A stretch of 64,000 nucleotides of DNA from NCBI GenBank assembly GCA_947503525.1, contig CANNEA010000002.1, forward strand, positions 372,001 to 436,000. Reading direction: 5' to 3'. The position numbers and the translations under genes are program-made. The stretch comes from an uncultured Carboxylicivirga sp. Lineage in GTDB: Bacteria; Bacteroidota; Bacteroidia; Bacteroidales; Marinilabiliaceae. The stretch's first letter is position 1, and each line of letters opens with the position of its first letter. This document shows positions 18,480 to 28,495 of this stretch, piece after piece. The notes below the pieces were generated by a model. The model was not told where the DNA came from. It made no database searches and was given only the letters and a program-made list of their open reading frames with translations.

Positions 18480-20741
18480 TTATTGATTATCCGAAGGAGG
18501 ATAAGATTCTGGACCATTCCATAATTTTTCATTAGGTTCATTTCCCATTGTAAATTCAAGTTTACCACCATTAATAATGTCTTTGTGAGAAATGTATGAT
18601 CGATTTAATGGTTCACCGTTTAGCTTTACGCTTTGTATATAAATGTTTTTGGAATCGTATTCCATGCAGCTAATTTCAAATTTCTTTCCACCCGGTAGGT
18701 TAATACTTGCCTCTTTCCATTTTGGTGAGCCAATTACATATATTCCATCGGCAGGATTAACCGGATAGAATCCTAAAGAACTAAAAATATACCAGGATGA
18801 CATTTGGCCACAGTCTTCGTTGCCACAATGTCCGTTAGGAGTAGGGGCATATTGTGTATCCATTATTTCGTGAACGCGTTCCTGAGTTTTCCACGACTTA
18901 CCAAGATAATTATATAGATAAACCACATGGTGACTTGGTTCATTACCATGAGCATATTGTCCAATCATGCCAGTACTAAATATTGGTAATTCATCATCCT
19001 TTTTTGGCGCGTAGGTAAACATACTATCCAACTTCTCTTCAAAGCGCTTTGAACCTCCTGTAAGATCCAGCAAACCCTGTATATTATGCGGTACAAACCA
19101 GAAATAATGCCAAGCGTTACTTTCACAGAAATGATCGGTGTAGTCCTTGGCTATAAAATCTTTAATAAATTCGCCACTTGAATATTTTGGTCTTAAAAAA
19201 GATGATTCAGTATCGTAATGATTTTTCCAATAATTGCTTCTCTCCATAAAATAGGCGTAATCTTCTGTTTTATCCAAGGCCTTTGCTAATTGAGCTATGC
19301 ACCAGTCGTCATACGCGTATTCTAATGTTTTTGAGACTGACCAGTTTTCGTGATCAAAGGAAATAGGAACATATCCCAGTTCACGGTATTTATCTATTCC
19401 ATGCTCATTACTCATTGCATTCGATTTACAAGCAGTGAACACTCTTTCGATGTTAAAATCGTCCAGTAATCCTTTAAAATATGCATCAACTATAACCGGA
19501 ATGGCATGGTATCCAATCATCATATTAGTCTCATTGCCTTGCATTGACCAAACCGGAGTAAGTCCGGTTTCATCATAATGACTCATCATGGATTTAACCA
19601 TGTCCTTAACTCGTTCAGGATGCATTATTGTGTACAAAGGATGAGCTGCCCGAAACGTGTCCCATAAAGAGAAAGTATCGTATTTTTTGTAGTTGATAGC
19701 TTGATGATATTCACCATCTGCACCTTTATAGTGTCCATCAACATCGCTTAATAAAGTAGGTGCAAGCATAGATTGGTACAGCGTTGTATAGAATGTTTTT
19801 TTATCACTTAAGTTATCTGTTTCAATAGTAATTTTTTGTAATTCCTTTTCCCATTTATCCAATGCGGAACTTCGGTATTTTTCAAAATCGGCATGTGAAG
19901 CTTCTTTCTCAATGCTTTTTAATGAACCATTAAGACTGGCGGTAGAGAAACCGAATTTAACCAATATTTTTTCGTTTTTAACTGTTGAAAAGTTGATTTT
20001 TACTTTCGTGTTAGGTGATTTCACTTCATTTTTTTCAACTATTTTATCATCCTCATATAGAGTAAAATTTTCTATTTCTTTATTGAAAGTAGCCGTAAAA
20101 AATACGCGTTGATCAGGTGCCCAACCTGTTGAAAATCTATAACCTTCGATGGTATGATCATCAATAATTTTAAGGTAGGTATCTGTTGGCGAATCCCAAT
20201 TGAGGGCATATCCAAGATCAATAATAAATCCAGAGTTTTCATCTTTAGGAAATGTGTATTGATGAATTCCTACACGATCTGTTGTTGTGAGTTCCGCATT
20301 GATTTCGTAATCGCGCAGATAAACCTGATAGTACCCTGGTTCCGAAGATTCTTGATCATGACTAAAAGAACTATACGGCCTATTTCCATTTTCAGGATGT
20401 GTTTTAATGGCTTTTGAATTTATTGGAGATATAAGTATATCGTATAAATCACCTGCTCCCGTGCCCGTTAAGTGCATATGGCTAAAACCGCTTATGATTG
20501 TATCGGGATAGAAGTAACCTGAAATGCGATCCCAGCCTGGAATACCATGGTCGGGACTTAATTGAACCATTCCAAACGGCACTGATGCACCTGGATAGGT
20601 ATTTCCGGGCCCGTCTGTCCCCATGAATGTATTAACATAGGAAGTTAGTTTGGTATTTGAATTCTCCTTAGGAGTTGGATTACATGCAATTATTAATAGT
20701 GCAATAAAAACAGTTGTCAGGGGTTTTACAGAAAATGTCAT
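18480..20741 (-). CDS. GH92-family alpha-mannosidase, lipoprotein
   Basis: A 753-residue exported lipoprotein (lipobox LIIAC near residue 20). It has the GH92 hallmarks VNTFMGTDGPGNTYPGASVPFGMVQLSP, GFSHMHLTGTGAGDLYDI, FSLWDTFRAAHPLYTIMHPER, GNEPSHHVVYLYNYLGKSWKTQ and NGHCGNEDCGQMSSWYIFSSLGFYPVNP. GH92 enzymes are Ca2+-dependent exo-mannosidases, mostly alpha-1,2, that trim mannans or N-glycans. The gene is alone: no SusC/SusD or regulator is adjacent, so it is not part of a visible polysaccharide utilisation locus. Confidence 0.95.
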   Translation of the reverse strand: MTFSVKPLTTVFIALLIIACNPTPKENSNTKLTSYVNTFMGTDGPGNTYPGASVPFGMVQLSPDHGIPGWDRISGYFYPDTIISGFSHMHLTGTGAGDLYDILISPINSKAIKTHPENGNRPYSSFSHDQESSEPGYYQVYLRDYEINAELTTTDRVGIHQYTFPKDENSGFIIDLGYALNWDSPTDTYLKIIDDHTIEGYRFSTGWAPDQRVFFTATFNKEIENFTLYEDDKIVEKNEVKSPNTKVKINFSTVKNEKILVKFGFSTASLNGSLKSIEKEASHADFEKYRSSALDKWEKELQKITIETDNLSDKKTFYTTLYQSMLAPTLLSDVDGHYKGADGEYHQAINYKKYDTFSLWDTFRAAHPLYTIMHPERVKDMVKSMMSHYDETGLTPVWSMQGNETNMMIGYHAIPVIVDAYFKGLLDDFNIERVFTACKSNAMSNEHGIDKYRELGYVPISFDHENWSVSKTLEYAYDDWCIAQLAKALDKTEDYAYFMERSNYWKNHYDTESSFLRPKYSSGEFIKDFIAKDYTDHFCESNAWHYFWFVPHNIQGLLDLTGGSKRFEEKLDSMFTYAPKKDDELPIFSTGMIGQYAHGNEPSHHVVYLYNYLGKSWKTQERVHEIMDTQYAPTPNGHCGNEDCGQMSSWYIFSSLGFYPVNPADGIYVIGSPKWKEASINLPGGKKFEISCMEYDSKNIYIQSVKLNGEPLNRSYISHKDIINGGKLEFTMGNEPNEKLWNGPESYPPSDNQ

Positions 20742-20990
20742 AATTATCAGTTAATGAGACATTAAATTTACGTATTTGAGAATTTATAATAAATGATAGT
20801 TATGCGTTTTAACAATAAAAACAGCTTTAAGAGGAAGTGATTTATCTGGAATGATTCTGAACTAACTTTTATCACCAATAAAAACTCAAATCTACATTAC
20901 TATTCCGTTATTAAATTGAAAAATTTCACATATTTGAACCCAATTTTGGAAAGAGAACAACGGGATACTTAGTTTATACTTAGGATTGAT

Positions 20991-22685
20991 ATGAATTATT
21001 CATTTTTTGATTTCTTAACGCTTATTGGCTCGTTAGGATTATTTTTGTTTGGGATGAAGATGATGAGTGAAGCCTTGCAAAAGGTAGCTGGCTCACGAAT
21101 GCGTAAAATCTTGTCTGTCATGACCTCAAATCGCTTCTTAGGAGTACTGACGGGCTTTTTGGTGACGACCATTATCCAATCATCGTCTGCTACAACCGTA
21201 ATGGTAGTGAGTTTTGTTAATGCCGGATTGATGTCCTTGGTTGAATCTATCGGTGTGATTATGGGTGCAAATATTGGTACCACAGTGACTGGATGGATCA
21301 TTACCTATTTTGGATTTAAGGTTAAAATCAGTGCCTATGCACTACCGATGATAGGATTAGGATTACCACTTATTTTTTCTAAAAACTCAACTCGTCGCTC
21401 CTGGGGTGAATTTCTTGTTGGTTTTGCCTTATTATTCCTGGGCTTAGAGTATTTGAAGGGATCAGTACCAAATATTAATGAAAATCCGGAAGTACTTAGC
21501 TTTTTGCAACATTATACGGATTTAGGATTTGGATCAACCCTTATATTCCTTTTTATAGGAACTATTTTGACAGTTGTTATCCAATCTTCGAGTGCAACCA
21601 TGGCGCTTACTTTTGTCATGTGTAATCAGGGATGGATACCATTCCATCTGGCGGCGGCAATGGTTATGGGCGAAAATATTGGAACAACGATAACTGCGAA
21701 TATAGCTGCGGCAGTTGGCAATGTTTCCGCAAAAAGAGCAGCACGTGTTCATCTTCTCTTCAATCTTTTAGGAGTTGTATGGATGCTTTTAATTTTTAAT
21801 TGGTTTGTTGGGGGTATTGATTATTTGGTTGCTCAAAAAATGGGTATATCACCAAGTACATCCGTTGTAGCTATCCCTACCTCACTATCTATCTTTCATA
21901 CTTCATTCAATGTACTTAATGTACTTATCTTTATATGGTTTGTTCCTATTTTCCACAAACTGGCTATTAAGATGGTTCCTTCTTCTGATGAAGACGAAGA
22001 AGAATTTAGACTTAAATTTATTACCACAGGCATGTTATCCACATCTGAATTATCCATTCTGCAAGCCCGTAAAGAAGTACATTGGTTTGGCCTGCATACC
22101 CATAAAATGTTTGGTATGGTTCGCAAATTATTTAGCCAAAAAAAGGATGCAAAGTTTTCAAAGAAATTTGCCAGAATTGAGAAATACGAGGACATATCGG
22201 ATAATGTTGAAGTAGAAATTGCTAATTATCTTTCGCAAGTTAGTCAAGGTAGATTGAGTGATGTTGGCCGAAAACGCACCAGAGCAATGTTGAAGCTTGT
22301 TGATGATTTGGAGAGCATTGGTGATAGTAATTATAATTTGGCGCGTTGCATGGTCCGTATGCGCAATTCCAATATCTCTTTTTCTGAAGGTATCGTTACT
22401 AAACTGGAATTAATGTTTAATCTGGTTGATGAAGCATTAGCCTTAATGATTAAAAACCTGGATGATCAATCTGAAGATGTTGATATAGAAAAAGCAAAGC
22501 TTTTGGAAATGGAGATTAACAGCTATCGTAACCAGTTAAAAGTAGAACATTTAGATAATATTAAGAACAAGGTCTATACCTATGAAGCGGGTATTATTTT
22601 TAATGATTTATTTTCAGAATGCGAGAAACTTGCGGACTATGTAATAAACGTATCAGAAGCTTTAGCAGAGGCTAATCCGAAATAG
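20991..22685 (+). CDS. Na+/phosphate symporter with PhoU-like domain
   Basis: A 564-residue NptA/PNaS-family transporter. Two inverted-repeat halves each carry the signature QSSSAT (TIIQSSSATTVMVVSF and VIQSSSATMALTF), with GANIGTTVT and GENIGTTIT nearby. The C-terminal 200 residues are a helical PhoU-like domain without membrane segments. It would import inorganic phosphate with sodium. It is preceded by a 249-bp gap with no recognised motif and followed by a strong terminator. Confidence 0.92.
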   Translation: MNYSFFDFLTLIGSLGLFLFGMKMMSEALQKVAGSRMRKILSVMTSNRFLGVLTGFLVTTIIQSSSATTVMVVSFVNAGLMSLVESIGVIMGANIGTTVTGWIITYFGFKVKISAYALPMIGLGLPLIFSKNSTRRSWGEFLVGFALLFLGLEYLKGSVPNINENPEVLSFLQHYTDLGFGSTLIFLFIGTILTVVIQSSSATMALTFVMCNQGWIPFHLAAAMVMGENIGTTITANIAAAVGNVSAKRAARVHLLFNLLGVVWMLLIFNWFVGGIDYLVAQKMGISPSTSVVAIPTSLSIFHTSFNVLNVLIFIWFVPIFHKLAIKMVPSSDEDEEEFRLKFITTGMLSTSELSILQARKEVHWFGLHTHKMFGMVRKLFSQKKDAKFSKKFARIEKYEDISDNVEVEIANYLSQVSQGRLSDVGRKRTRAMLKLVDDLESIGDSNYNLARCMVRMRNSNISFSEGIVTKLELMFNLVDEALALMIKNLDDQSEDVDIEKAKLLEMEINSYRNQLKVEHLDNIKNKVYTYEAGIIFNDLFSECEKLADYVINVSEALAEANPK

Positions 22686-22705
22686 GATATATAACAATAT
22701 AAACT

Positions 22706-22736
22706 AAACCTACAGGCATAAGACTGTAGGTTTTTT
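22706..22736 (+). terminator. intrinsic terminator after the phosphate symporter
   Basis: Stem CCTACAG/CTGTAGG extended by AAA/TTT, 8-nt loop, followed by TTTTTT. Because A residues flank the other side, it could also serve the converging SIMPL gene. Confidence 0.85.
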
Positions 22737-22750
22737 ATATAAATCGCTTT

Positions 22751-23464
22751 TTATTCGATAGCAAATCGTGCTAAAATTTCATACTCAAGCTTTAGTTTTT
22801 GGAATTCAATATCTGGAATATTTTGACCACTGGCGGAAGCATTTGATTTGACTTTCATCATCATATTCGAATCCATAGCATTCATTCTAGCCGGATAAAT
22901 ATTTCTGTTAACTTCCTGTACATAAATTGCTTTTCCAGTAATCTGGTCAAAGGCTTCCATTATTTTTTGAGCTTTGGTTTTAGCCGCTTTTGCTGCATTC
23001 ACTTTAACTTCCTGGCGAAATTCCTCCATTTTTGAATGATCAAGTTTCGAAACGGTAATATTCGAAATATCAAGTTTTTCCAATTCGATAAAAACCTGTG
23101 CAACCATTTTACCACTATTGACTAATACTTCATACTCTTTGCTTGTTTGAATATTAGTACGTTTTATCCAATGTGATTCAAAATTACTGGCGTAGTCAAC
23201 AACTGCAACATCCTTTTTAATATTTAAACCAATACTTTCGAGCACCTTAAGCATATTATTTTCCTGATCTTCCATTGATGTTTTGGTCTTAGAATCTTTT
23301 TCATCAATGATTACTTTCAGATAAATAATATCTGGAACCACCTCCATTTCGGCCTTTCCTCTGACTTCAATAAATGGTTGATCAATAAAATTTTTTGCTC
23401 CAGTCTGTGCTGATAAAGAGCTTGTGGCTAATAGGATAAATGCCAATATTGAAAACTGTTTCAT
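22751..23464 (-). CDS. SIMPL-domain (DUF541) secreted protein
   Basis: Read from the ATG at 23464, this is a 237-residue protein with a clean signal peptide (MKQFSILAFILLATSSLSAQ). An in-frame ATG nine codons upstream would spoil the signal peptide, so it is not preferred. FIEVRGKAEMEVVPDIIYLKVIIDE and the later AAKTKAQKIMEAF and ARFAI(E) patterns are those of SIMPL/DUF541 proteins, periplasmic proteins of poorly defined function. It converges on the phosphate symporter gene. Confidence 0.82.
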   Translation of the reverse strand: MKQFSILAFILLATSSLSAQTGAKNFIDQPFIEVRGKAEMEVVPDIIYLKVIIDEKDSKTKTSMEDQENNMLKVLESIGLNIKKDVAVVDYASNFESHWIKRTNIQTSKEYEVLVNSGKMVAQVFIELEKLDISNITVSKLDHSKMEEFRQEVKVNAAKAAKTKAQKIMEAFDQITGKAIYVQEVNRNIYPARMNAMDSNMMMKVKSNASASGQNIPDIEFQKLKLEYEILARFAIE

Positions 23465-23531
23465 ATGTATTTGTTTAAGATTAAGAATCATAAATTACAA
23501 ATACCATGCTAAGGATTCAAGTAGGGTATTA

Positions 23532-24128
23532 CTATTTCTTTATGGCTTCATATCTAAGCATCGATGCAAGACCTCTATGTCCATCGCCTTCATTTAGTTC
23601 AATCTCGAACTGTTGATTTAAAATTATATCAACATTTTTGATTTGATCCTGGAGTTTGGTTGCAGAATAAAGCCAATCTTCATTTTTAGGTCCCCCACTT
23701 GAGTATTTTAATTGTGATGTATGAAAGCCGCATATAAATAATTTACCGCCTGTCTTTAGTCCTGAAATTAAATGATGTAGCATTGAAACAAAAGTTGCTT
23801 CAGGCATGTGTAGAAACAGCAGAGCAATACAATCAAAAGAATCTGGTTCTGGAGTGTATTCGATAATGTTTTTCAATTCATAGTTTATCGATACATCTGA
23901 TTTCTTAGCTAAAGTTAAGGCCTTATTTCTTCCTTCTTTGCTGAAATCAACCGCTGTAACATCCCAAGCTAACTTGGCGGCATATACGGCGTTACGTCCT
24001 TCGCCTTCACCTGGTAAAAGAATTTTACCCGACTCACATTTGTCAAGGAATTGTTTAAAACTTGGATTTGGCTCGATACCATAAAAGTAATCGTTTGACT
24101 TATAACGATCATTCCACATTTCTTCCAT
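23532..24128 (-). CDS. class I SAM-dependent methyltransferase
   Basis: A 198-residue Rossmann methyltransferase. Motif I is PGEGEGRNAVYAAKLAWDVTAVDFS, followed by FDCIALLFLHMPE; this resembles the TehB/thiopurine methyltransferase-like group that acts on small molecules. The opening MEEMWNDRYKSNDYFYGIEPN is typical of that group. Substrate is not predictable. It lies 67 bp upstream of the SIMPL gene and about 40 bp after mgtE, all leftward. Confidence 0.85.
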   Translation of the reverse strand: MEEMWNDRYKSNDYFYGIEPNPSFKQFLDKCESGKILLPGEGEGRNAVYAAKLAWDVTAVDFSKEGRNKALTLAKKSDVSINYELKNIIEYTPEPDSFDCIALLFLHMPEATFVSMLHHLISGLKTGGKLFICGFHTSQLKYSSGGPKNEDWLYSATKLQDQIKNVDIILNQQFEIELNEGDGHRGLASMLRYEAIKK

Positions 24129-24168
24129 CTGAAAATTCCTTAAAATGACTAATTATTGCTTCTACTTT

Positions 24169-25533
24169 CTATATGAATATCTTAAAAAACAGACTACCAA
24201 TGGTAAGATAAATAAACATGCCGATTATATCATTCATTGTTGTTACAAAGGGACCGGTAGCAACTGCAGGATCAATTTTAAGGCGGTTTAAAAGAAGCGG
24301 TACAAAAGTTCCGAATAAACTGGCAAATACAACTACCGAAAACATGGCGGCAGTAACAGTGGCTGTTAATGCGAATTCTGCACCATCAAACTTGTTATAG
24401 CCGAATATTAAAAGGGACAGTATAGTTGCATTAAGCAAAGCAATAAGAAGTTCTTTCAAAAGTTTAACCCATGTAGTATCTAAACCTAAATTACCAGAGG
24501 CTATGGATTGAACTATGATGGCGGAAGATTGCATGCCAACATTACCACCCATAGCCGCAATTAGCCCCATAAAAAAGGATAGCTGAGGATAGTCATCAAT
24601 AATACCTTCAAAACCTGCAATCACTCGAGAACCTAATATTCCCCCAACCAAACCAATAAGTAACCATGGGATACGTGCTCTGGTATGTTGAATTACATTA
24701 TCTGAAGCTTCTACATCATTGGTGATACCAGAAGCCAATTGATAATCTTTTTCCGCCTCTTCACGAATAACATCTACCACATCATCGATGGTAATTCTAC
24801 CAACAAGGCGGCCAATGGAGTCAACAACTGGTAATGCAACCAAATCATACTTATCCATGATGTTACTTACATCTTCTCCATCAACATCTACTTTTACCGA
24901 TTTAACATCCGAATTATAAATGTCTTTAACAATTGAATCTACAGGACTCAGCAGCATTCGTTTCAAGGATAAAGTACCTTTTAGTAATCCATCACTATCA
25001 ACAACATATACGTAATATACTTCGTCTATTTCTTCGGCCTGACGGCGCATACTGCGAAGACAGGTTGGTATATTCCAATTTTCTTTAACCTTGATTAATT
25101 CCTTGGCCATTAATCCACCGGCCGTATCTTCATCATAAGTTAAGAGGTCGGCAATATCACCAGCAGTTGAAACATCATCAAGGTGTGAAAGCACTTCTTG
25201 CTGACGATCATCATCCATTTCACCAATGATATCTGCAGCATCATCGGAATCCATGTTGTCGATAAAACGTTTGGCAATTACTTCACTAGGTAGGCTTGCC
25301 AGAAACTTTTTACGGTCGTCCTCTTCCAACTCAGTTAATACATCGGCTGCTGTATCATCATCTGTTAGGAAATAGATGAATTTGGCTTCGTCAATGGTTA
25401 ATTCTTCATAAATCTCAGCGATATCAGCAGGGTGTAATTCTTCCAATAACTTTACTAAGGCCTCTTCATCCTTGGCCGCAATTAAGTCACGTAAATCTTC
25501 TATATATTCCCTGGTTAATTCGAAATTTACCAT
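24169..25533 (-). CDS. mgtE: magnesium transporter MgtE
   Basis: A 454-residue Mg2+ channel. It has an N-terminal superhelical MgtE_N domain (LHPADIAEIYEEL...MDSDDAADIIGEM), a CBS pair (about 135-260, including LPVVDSIGRLVGRITIDDVVDVI) and five C-terminal helices with the pore signature MGGNVGMQSSAI and PFVTTMNDIIG. The cytoplasmic domains gate the pore according to intracellular Mg2+. It lies 27 bp downstream of rsmA. Confidence 0.96.
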   Translation of the reverse strand: MVNFELTREYIEDLRDLIAAKDEEALVKLLEELHPADIAEIYEELTIDEAKFIYFLTDDDTAADVLTELEEDDRKKFLASLPSEVIAKRFIDNMDSDDAADIIGEMDDDRQQEVLSHLDDVSTAGDIADLLTYDEDTAGGLMAKELIKVKENWNIPTCLRSMRRQAEEIDEVYYVYVVDSDGLLKGTLSLKRMLLSPVDSIVKDIYNSDVKSVKVDVDGEDVSNIMDKYDLVALPVVDSIGRLVGRITIDDVVDVIREEAEKDYQLASGITNDVEASDNVIQHTRARIPWLLIGLVGGILGSRVIAGFEGIIDDYPQLSFFMGLIAAMGGNVGMQSSAIIVQSIASGNLGLDTTWVKLLKELLIALLNATILSLLIFGYNKFDGAEFALTATVTAAMFSVVVFASLFGTFVPLLLNRLKIDPAVATGPFVTTMNDIIGMFIYLTIGSLFFKIFI

Positions 25534-25560
25534 ATCACATCGATTATAATCGCTATAAAG

Positions 25561-26337
25561 CTAACGATTAGGATTGTCTTGAACCATTTTTGTTAATGTA
25601 ATAAAATCTTGAACGCTCATTTGTTCAGGCCTTCTGGTTAAGAAATCATGATCTTTTATCGCGTCCATATTAAAGTCAAGCGATTTCATAGAGTTACGAA
25701 TGGCTTTTCTTCGTTGATTAAAAATGGCCTTAACCACTTTAACAAATAGTTTTTCATCACATTCCAGGCTGTCTATTTCATTTCGGACTAAGCGAATAAC
25801 ACCGGATTGTACTTTTGGTGGCGGATCGAAAACATGTGCTTCCACAGTAAAAAGATATTCAATATTGTAGAAGGCTTGTAAGAGCACACTTAACACACCA
25901 TATTTTTTTGTTCCTGGTCCTGATGCCAGGCGTTCTGCAACTTCTTTTTGAAGCATTCCAACAACTTCCGGTATCTGATTGCGATATTCAAAAACCTTAA
26001 AAAACAATGGGCCGGAAATATTATATGGAAAATTGCCGATGAGCGAGAAAGGCTCTTGAAATAATTCAGTTAAATCTAATTTCAGAAAATCTTTAAAGAA
26101 AATACGATTTTCAAGTTCAAAATAATGTGCCTTCAGGTATTCTACTGACTCAATATCGAGTTCAATCAATTTTAGATTAATATCTTCTCGCTTAACTAAA
26201 TATTGAGTTAAAACACCGGTTCCCGGACCAACTTCCATCACATTTTTATAAGATGTTGAAAGTCCATCTACTATCCGTTGGGCAACATCAAGGTCGCGTA
26301 AGAAATGTTGTCCGAGGTGTTTTTTTGCTTTTACCAT
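25561..26337 (-). CDS. rsmA: 16S rRNA (A1518/A1519) dimethyltransferase RsmA (KsgA)
   Basis: A 258-residue methyltransferase that dimethylates two adjacent adenines in the 3'-terminal helix of 16S rRNA. It shows KKHLGQHFLRD at the N-terminus, motif I VMEVGPGTGVLTQYL, catalytic motif IV NFPYNISGPLFFK, and FDPPPKVQSGVIRL. Length is standard. Its start diverges from the flippase-like gene at 26486. Confidence 0.97.
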   Translation of the reverse strand: MVKAKKHLGQHFLRDLDVAQRIVDGLSTSYKNVMEVGPGTGVLTQYLVKREDINLKLIELDIESVEYLKAHYFELENRIFFKDFLKLDLTELFQEPFSLIGNFPYNISGPLFFKVFEYRNQIPEVVGMLQKEVAERLASGPGTKKYGVLSVLLQAFYNIEYLFTVEAHVFDPPPKVQSGVIRLVRNEIDSLECDEKLFVKVVKAIFNQRRKAIRNSMKSLDFNMDAIKDHDFLTRRPEQMSVQDFITLTKMVQDNPNR

Positions 26338-26485
26338 GATTAGATTTTATAAAACTTTCAGTTAAGAAGCATTTTTGTCTGAAAAAACAATATTGTTATC
26401 TTTCGGCGCTTTTACAGCGCGCAAAGGTATACTTTTAATATTTGAGTGCACATGAAGGTACCTAAATTATTAAAATCTTTCAATT

Positions 26486-27475
26486 TTGAAAAAACAGCTA
26501 AGCAGAATAATCCAATATGTTGTTTTTCCTGCATTTGGTCTATTTATCATTTGGCATTTGTATAAAGATCATAAGGCAGATGAAATAATACAAGTTCTAA
26601 AAAACGACATAAATTTCAGTTGGATTGGTTTATCTGTAATACTGGGACTTCTAAGCCATTTAAGTCGAGCCTTTCGTTGGCGAATGTTACTTGAACCAGT
26701 AGAGAAAAAACCTGCTATCGGCAATACTTTTTGGGCTGTTATGATCGGTTATCTTGCTAACCTGGTCTTTCCACGTATGGGTGAAATTACAAGATGTGGT
26801 GTTTTAAGCAAGTATGAAGGAATGTCGTTTACACGTGTCGTTGGAACTGTGGTTGCCGAACGTTTGACTGATTTGATAATGTTGGTACTCATCCTGGTCA
26901 CTGTTTTTATCATTCAGTTTGATATTCTTGTCGTATTTTTAAGAGATAATACTAATATCGATTCAATTCGAGTCTTATTACAATCACCAATTTTTTATGT
27001 CGCATTACTTTCTTCAGTGGTGATCATTTTTCTTGTACTCCGCTTTTCAAATAAAATTGAAATGTTGAGTCGAATAAAAAATCTGTGGATTAAGTTTTCG
27101 GATGGATTAGGATCCTTTCGTAAAATTAAGAACATACCACTTTTTATTTTTCATACTTTGTTCATTTGGCTCATGTATTTCATGATGATTTATGTGTGCT
27201 TTTATAGTATGGAAGCGACTTCTGTATTAAGCATTGATGCCGGAATAACCATTTTATTAACAGGCAGTCTTGGAATGTTGGCACCAGTTCAGGGAGGAAT
27301 CGGACCCTGGCATTTTATGGTAATTGCAACTTTAAAATTATACGGAGTGCCAGCAGATGCCGGTGGTGTTTTTGCTCTGGTTGTTCATGCTGCTCAAAAC
27401 ACGATGATAATTGTTGTAGGTTTGTTTGCCTTCTTTATACTGCCAATTATAAATCGTAAATTAAATGTTCAGTAA
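26486..27475 (+). CDS. flippase-like (UPF0104/LPG synthase TM region) protein A
   Basis: A 329-residue polytopic membrane protein of the lysylphosphatidylglycerol synthase TM-region family (DUF2156-less). It has LSHLSRAFRWRMLLEP, YLANLVFPRMGEITRCGVLSKYEGMSFTRVVGTVVAERLTDL and the late APVQGGIGPWHFMV pattern. Start is probably TTG (TTGAAAAAACAG at 26486); the nearest ATG at 26452 is in another frame. No aminoacyl-transferase domain is present, so it is not itself a lipid aminoacylase. It is followed 3 bp later by a second family member. Confidence 0.8.
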   Translation: MKKQLSRIIQYVVFPAFGLFIIWHLYKDHKADEIIQVLKNDINFSWIGLSVILGLLSHLSRAFRWRMLLEPVEKKPAIGNTFWAVMIGYLANLVFPRMGEITRCGVLSKYEGMSFTRVVGTVVAERLTDLIMLVLILVTVFIIQFDILVVFLRDNTNIDSIRVLLQSPIFYVALLSSVVIIFLVLRFSNKIEMLSRIKNLWIKFSDGLGSFRKIKNIPLFIFHTLFIWLMYFMMIYVCFYSMEATSVLSIDAGITILLTGSLGMLAPVQGGIGPWHFMVIATLKLYGVPADAGGVFALVVHAAQNTMIIVVGLFAFFILPIINRKLNVQ

Positions 27476-27478
27476 TCT

Positions 27479-28396
27479 GTGATTGGAAAACGCAGCCAAC
27501 GAATTCTTTTTTATGTAATAGGTTTATTGGCGTATTATTTCATAATTAAGCGTCTTGTTTCGTTTGAGCATTGGGGTATTATTTCTGAAAATTTCAAAGT
27601 AACCAGGGATCAAATAGGAATATTTATTTTGTTATTGGTCCTTTTGGTATCCAATATTTTTTGTGAAGTCAAAAAGTGGCAGGTTTTAATACAGCCGTTC
27701 TATACCTTGAGTTTATATAACTCATTGTTGCAGTATTTAGCTGGTGCACTTACAGCAGTGGGTTCGCCTGCACGAATCGCAGAACCAGGAGGTCGCATGG
27801 CTCTTTTACCCAAGGAACATCGCTTAAATGCGCTTGTTATGACCAGTATTGGTGGTTTTATTCAAAATATAGTAATTGTATTTTTTGGATTGTTAACGCT
27901 TTCATTTTCAAAAAGAAATCTATTACAATCGTATAATTTACGAGATTTCTCTCTTTTTCCACTAATTCTAGTTGTGGTGAGTTTATTAATTATAAGCACT
28001 CTAACTATATTATTCAGGAAGAAATTAAAATATTTATGGAATGAAATAAGAAAGGTGAAGCTAAAGGTTTTGCTGTATGCTACGTTTTGGACCATAGTCA
28101 GGTACTTAATCTACAATTTACAATTTTACTTGTGGTTGCTGTTGTTTAATATTGAAATACCTATAGATCAGTTTATTCTATACTCACCTCTATATTTTCT
28201 TATCATTACAATTATCCCCTCTTTCTTACTAATAGATCTTGGTATTAGAGGATCTGTGTCTTTAATAGTATTTGGGAATGCTATTATTCCGAGCCCATTA
28301 TTGTTATCGGGTGTTTTAGGATTATGGTTTTTTAATGTTGTACTTCCTGCCGTGTGCGGAGGGTGGGTATTATACAGAAAAAAAGGTCTGAAATAA
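27479..28396 (+). CDS. flippase-like (LPG synthase TM region) protein B
   Basis: A 305-residue polytopic membrane protein, apparently a diverged paralogue of the preceding gene: SNIFCEVKKWQVLIQP and LQYLAGALTAVGSPARIAEPGGRMALLPKEHRLNALVMTSIGGF correspond to the same conserved loop of the family. A GTG at 27479 is the likely start, giving a 3-bp gap to gene A and suggesting co-translation. Two adjacent members may form a heteromeric envelope lipid-handling unit (inference). Confidence 0.72.
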   Translation: MIGKRSQRILFYVIGLLAYYFIIKRLVSFEHWGIISENFKVTRDQIGIFILLLVLLVSNIFCEVKKWQVLIQPFYTLSLYNSLLQYLAGALTAVGSPARIAEPGGRMALLPKEHRLNALVMTSIGGFIQNIVIVFFGLLTLSFSKRNLLQSYNLRDFSLFPLILVVVSLLIISTLTILFRKKLKYLWNEIRKVKLKVLLYATFWTIVRYLIYNLQFYLWLLLFNIEIPIDQFILYSPLYFLIITIIPSFLLIDLGIRGSVSLIVFGNAIIPSPLLLSGVLGLWFFNVVLPAVCGGWVLYRKKGLK

Positions 28397-28495
28397 GCAA
28401 TTATTGGATTAAAAGTAAAAGAGAGGGGCCTAAATATTAATTTTTTTAGAAATCTCATTATCTTTAAATCTTGAATATTAATCATTAACCTGATC

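Noticed and set aside
21741-21755. Third parS-like site (CACGTG core in the phosphate symporter gene)
   Set aside because: Only the 6-bp core matches; the flanks do not match the palindrome. The same holds for a core near 56335.
26452-26485. ATG start for the first flippase-like protein
   Set aside because: The ATG at 26452 is in a different frame from the conserved protein.
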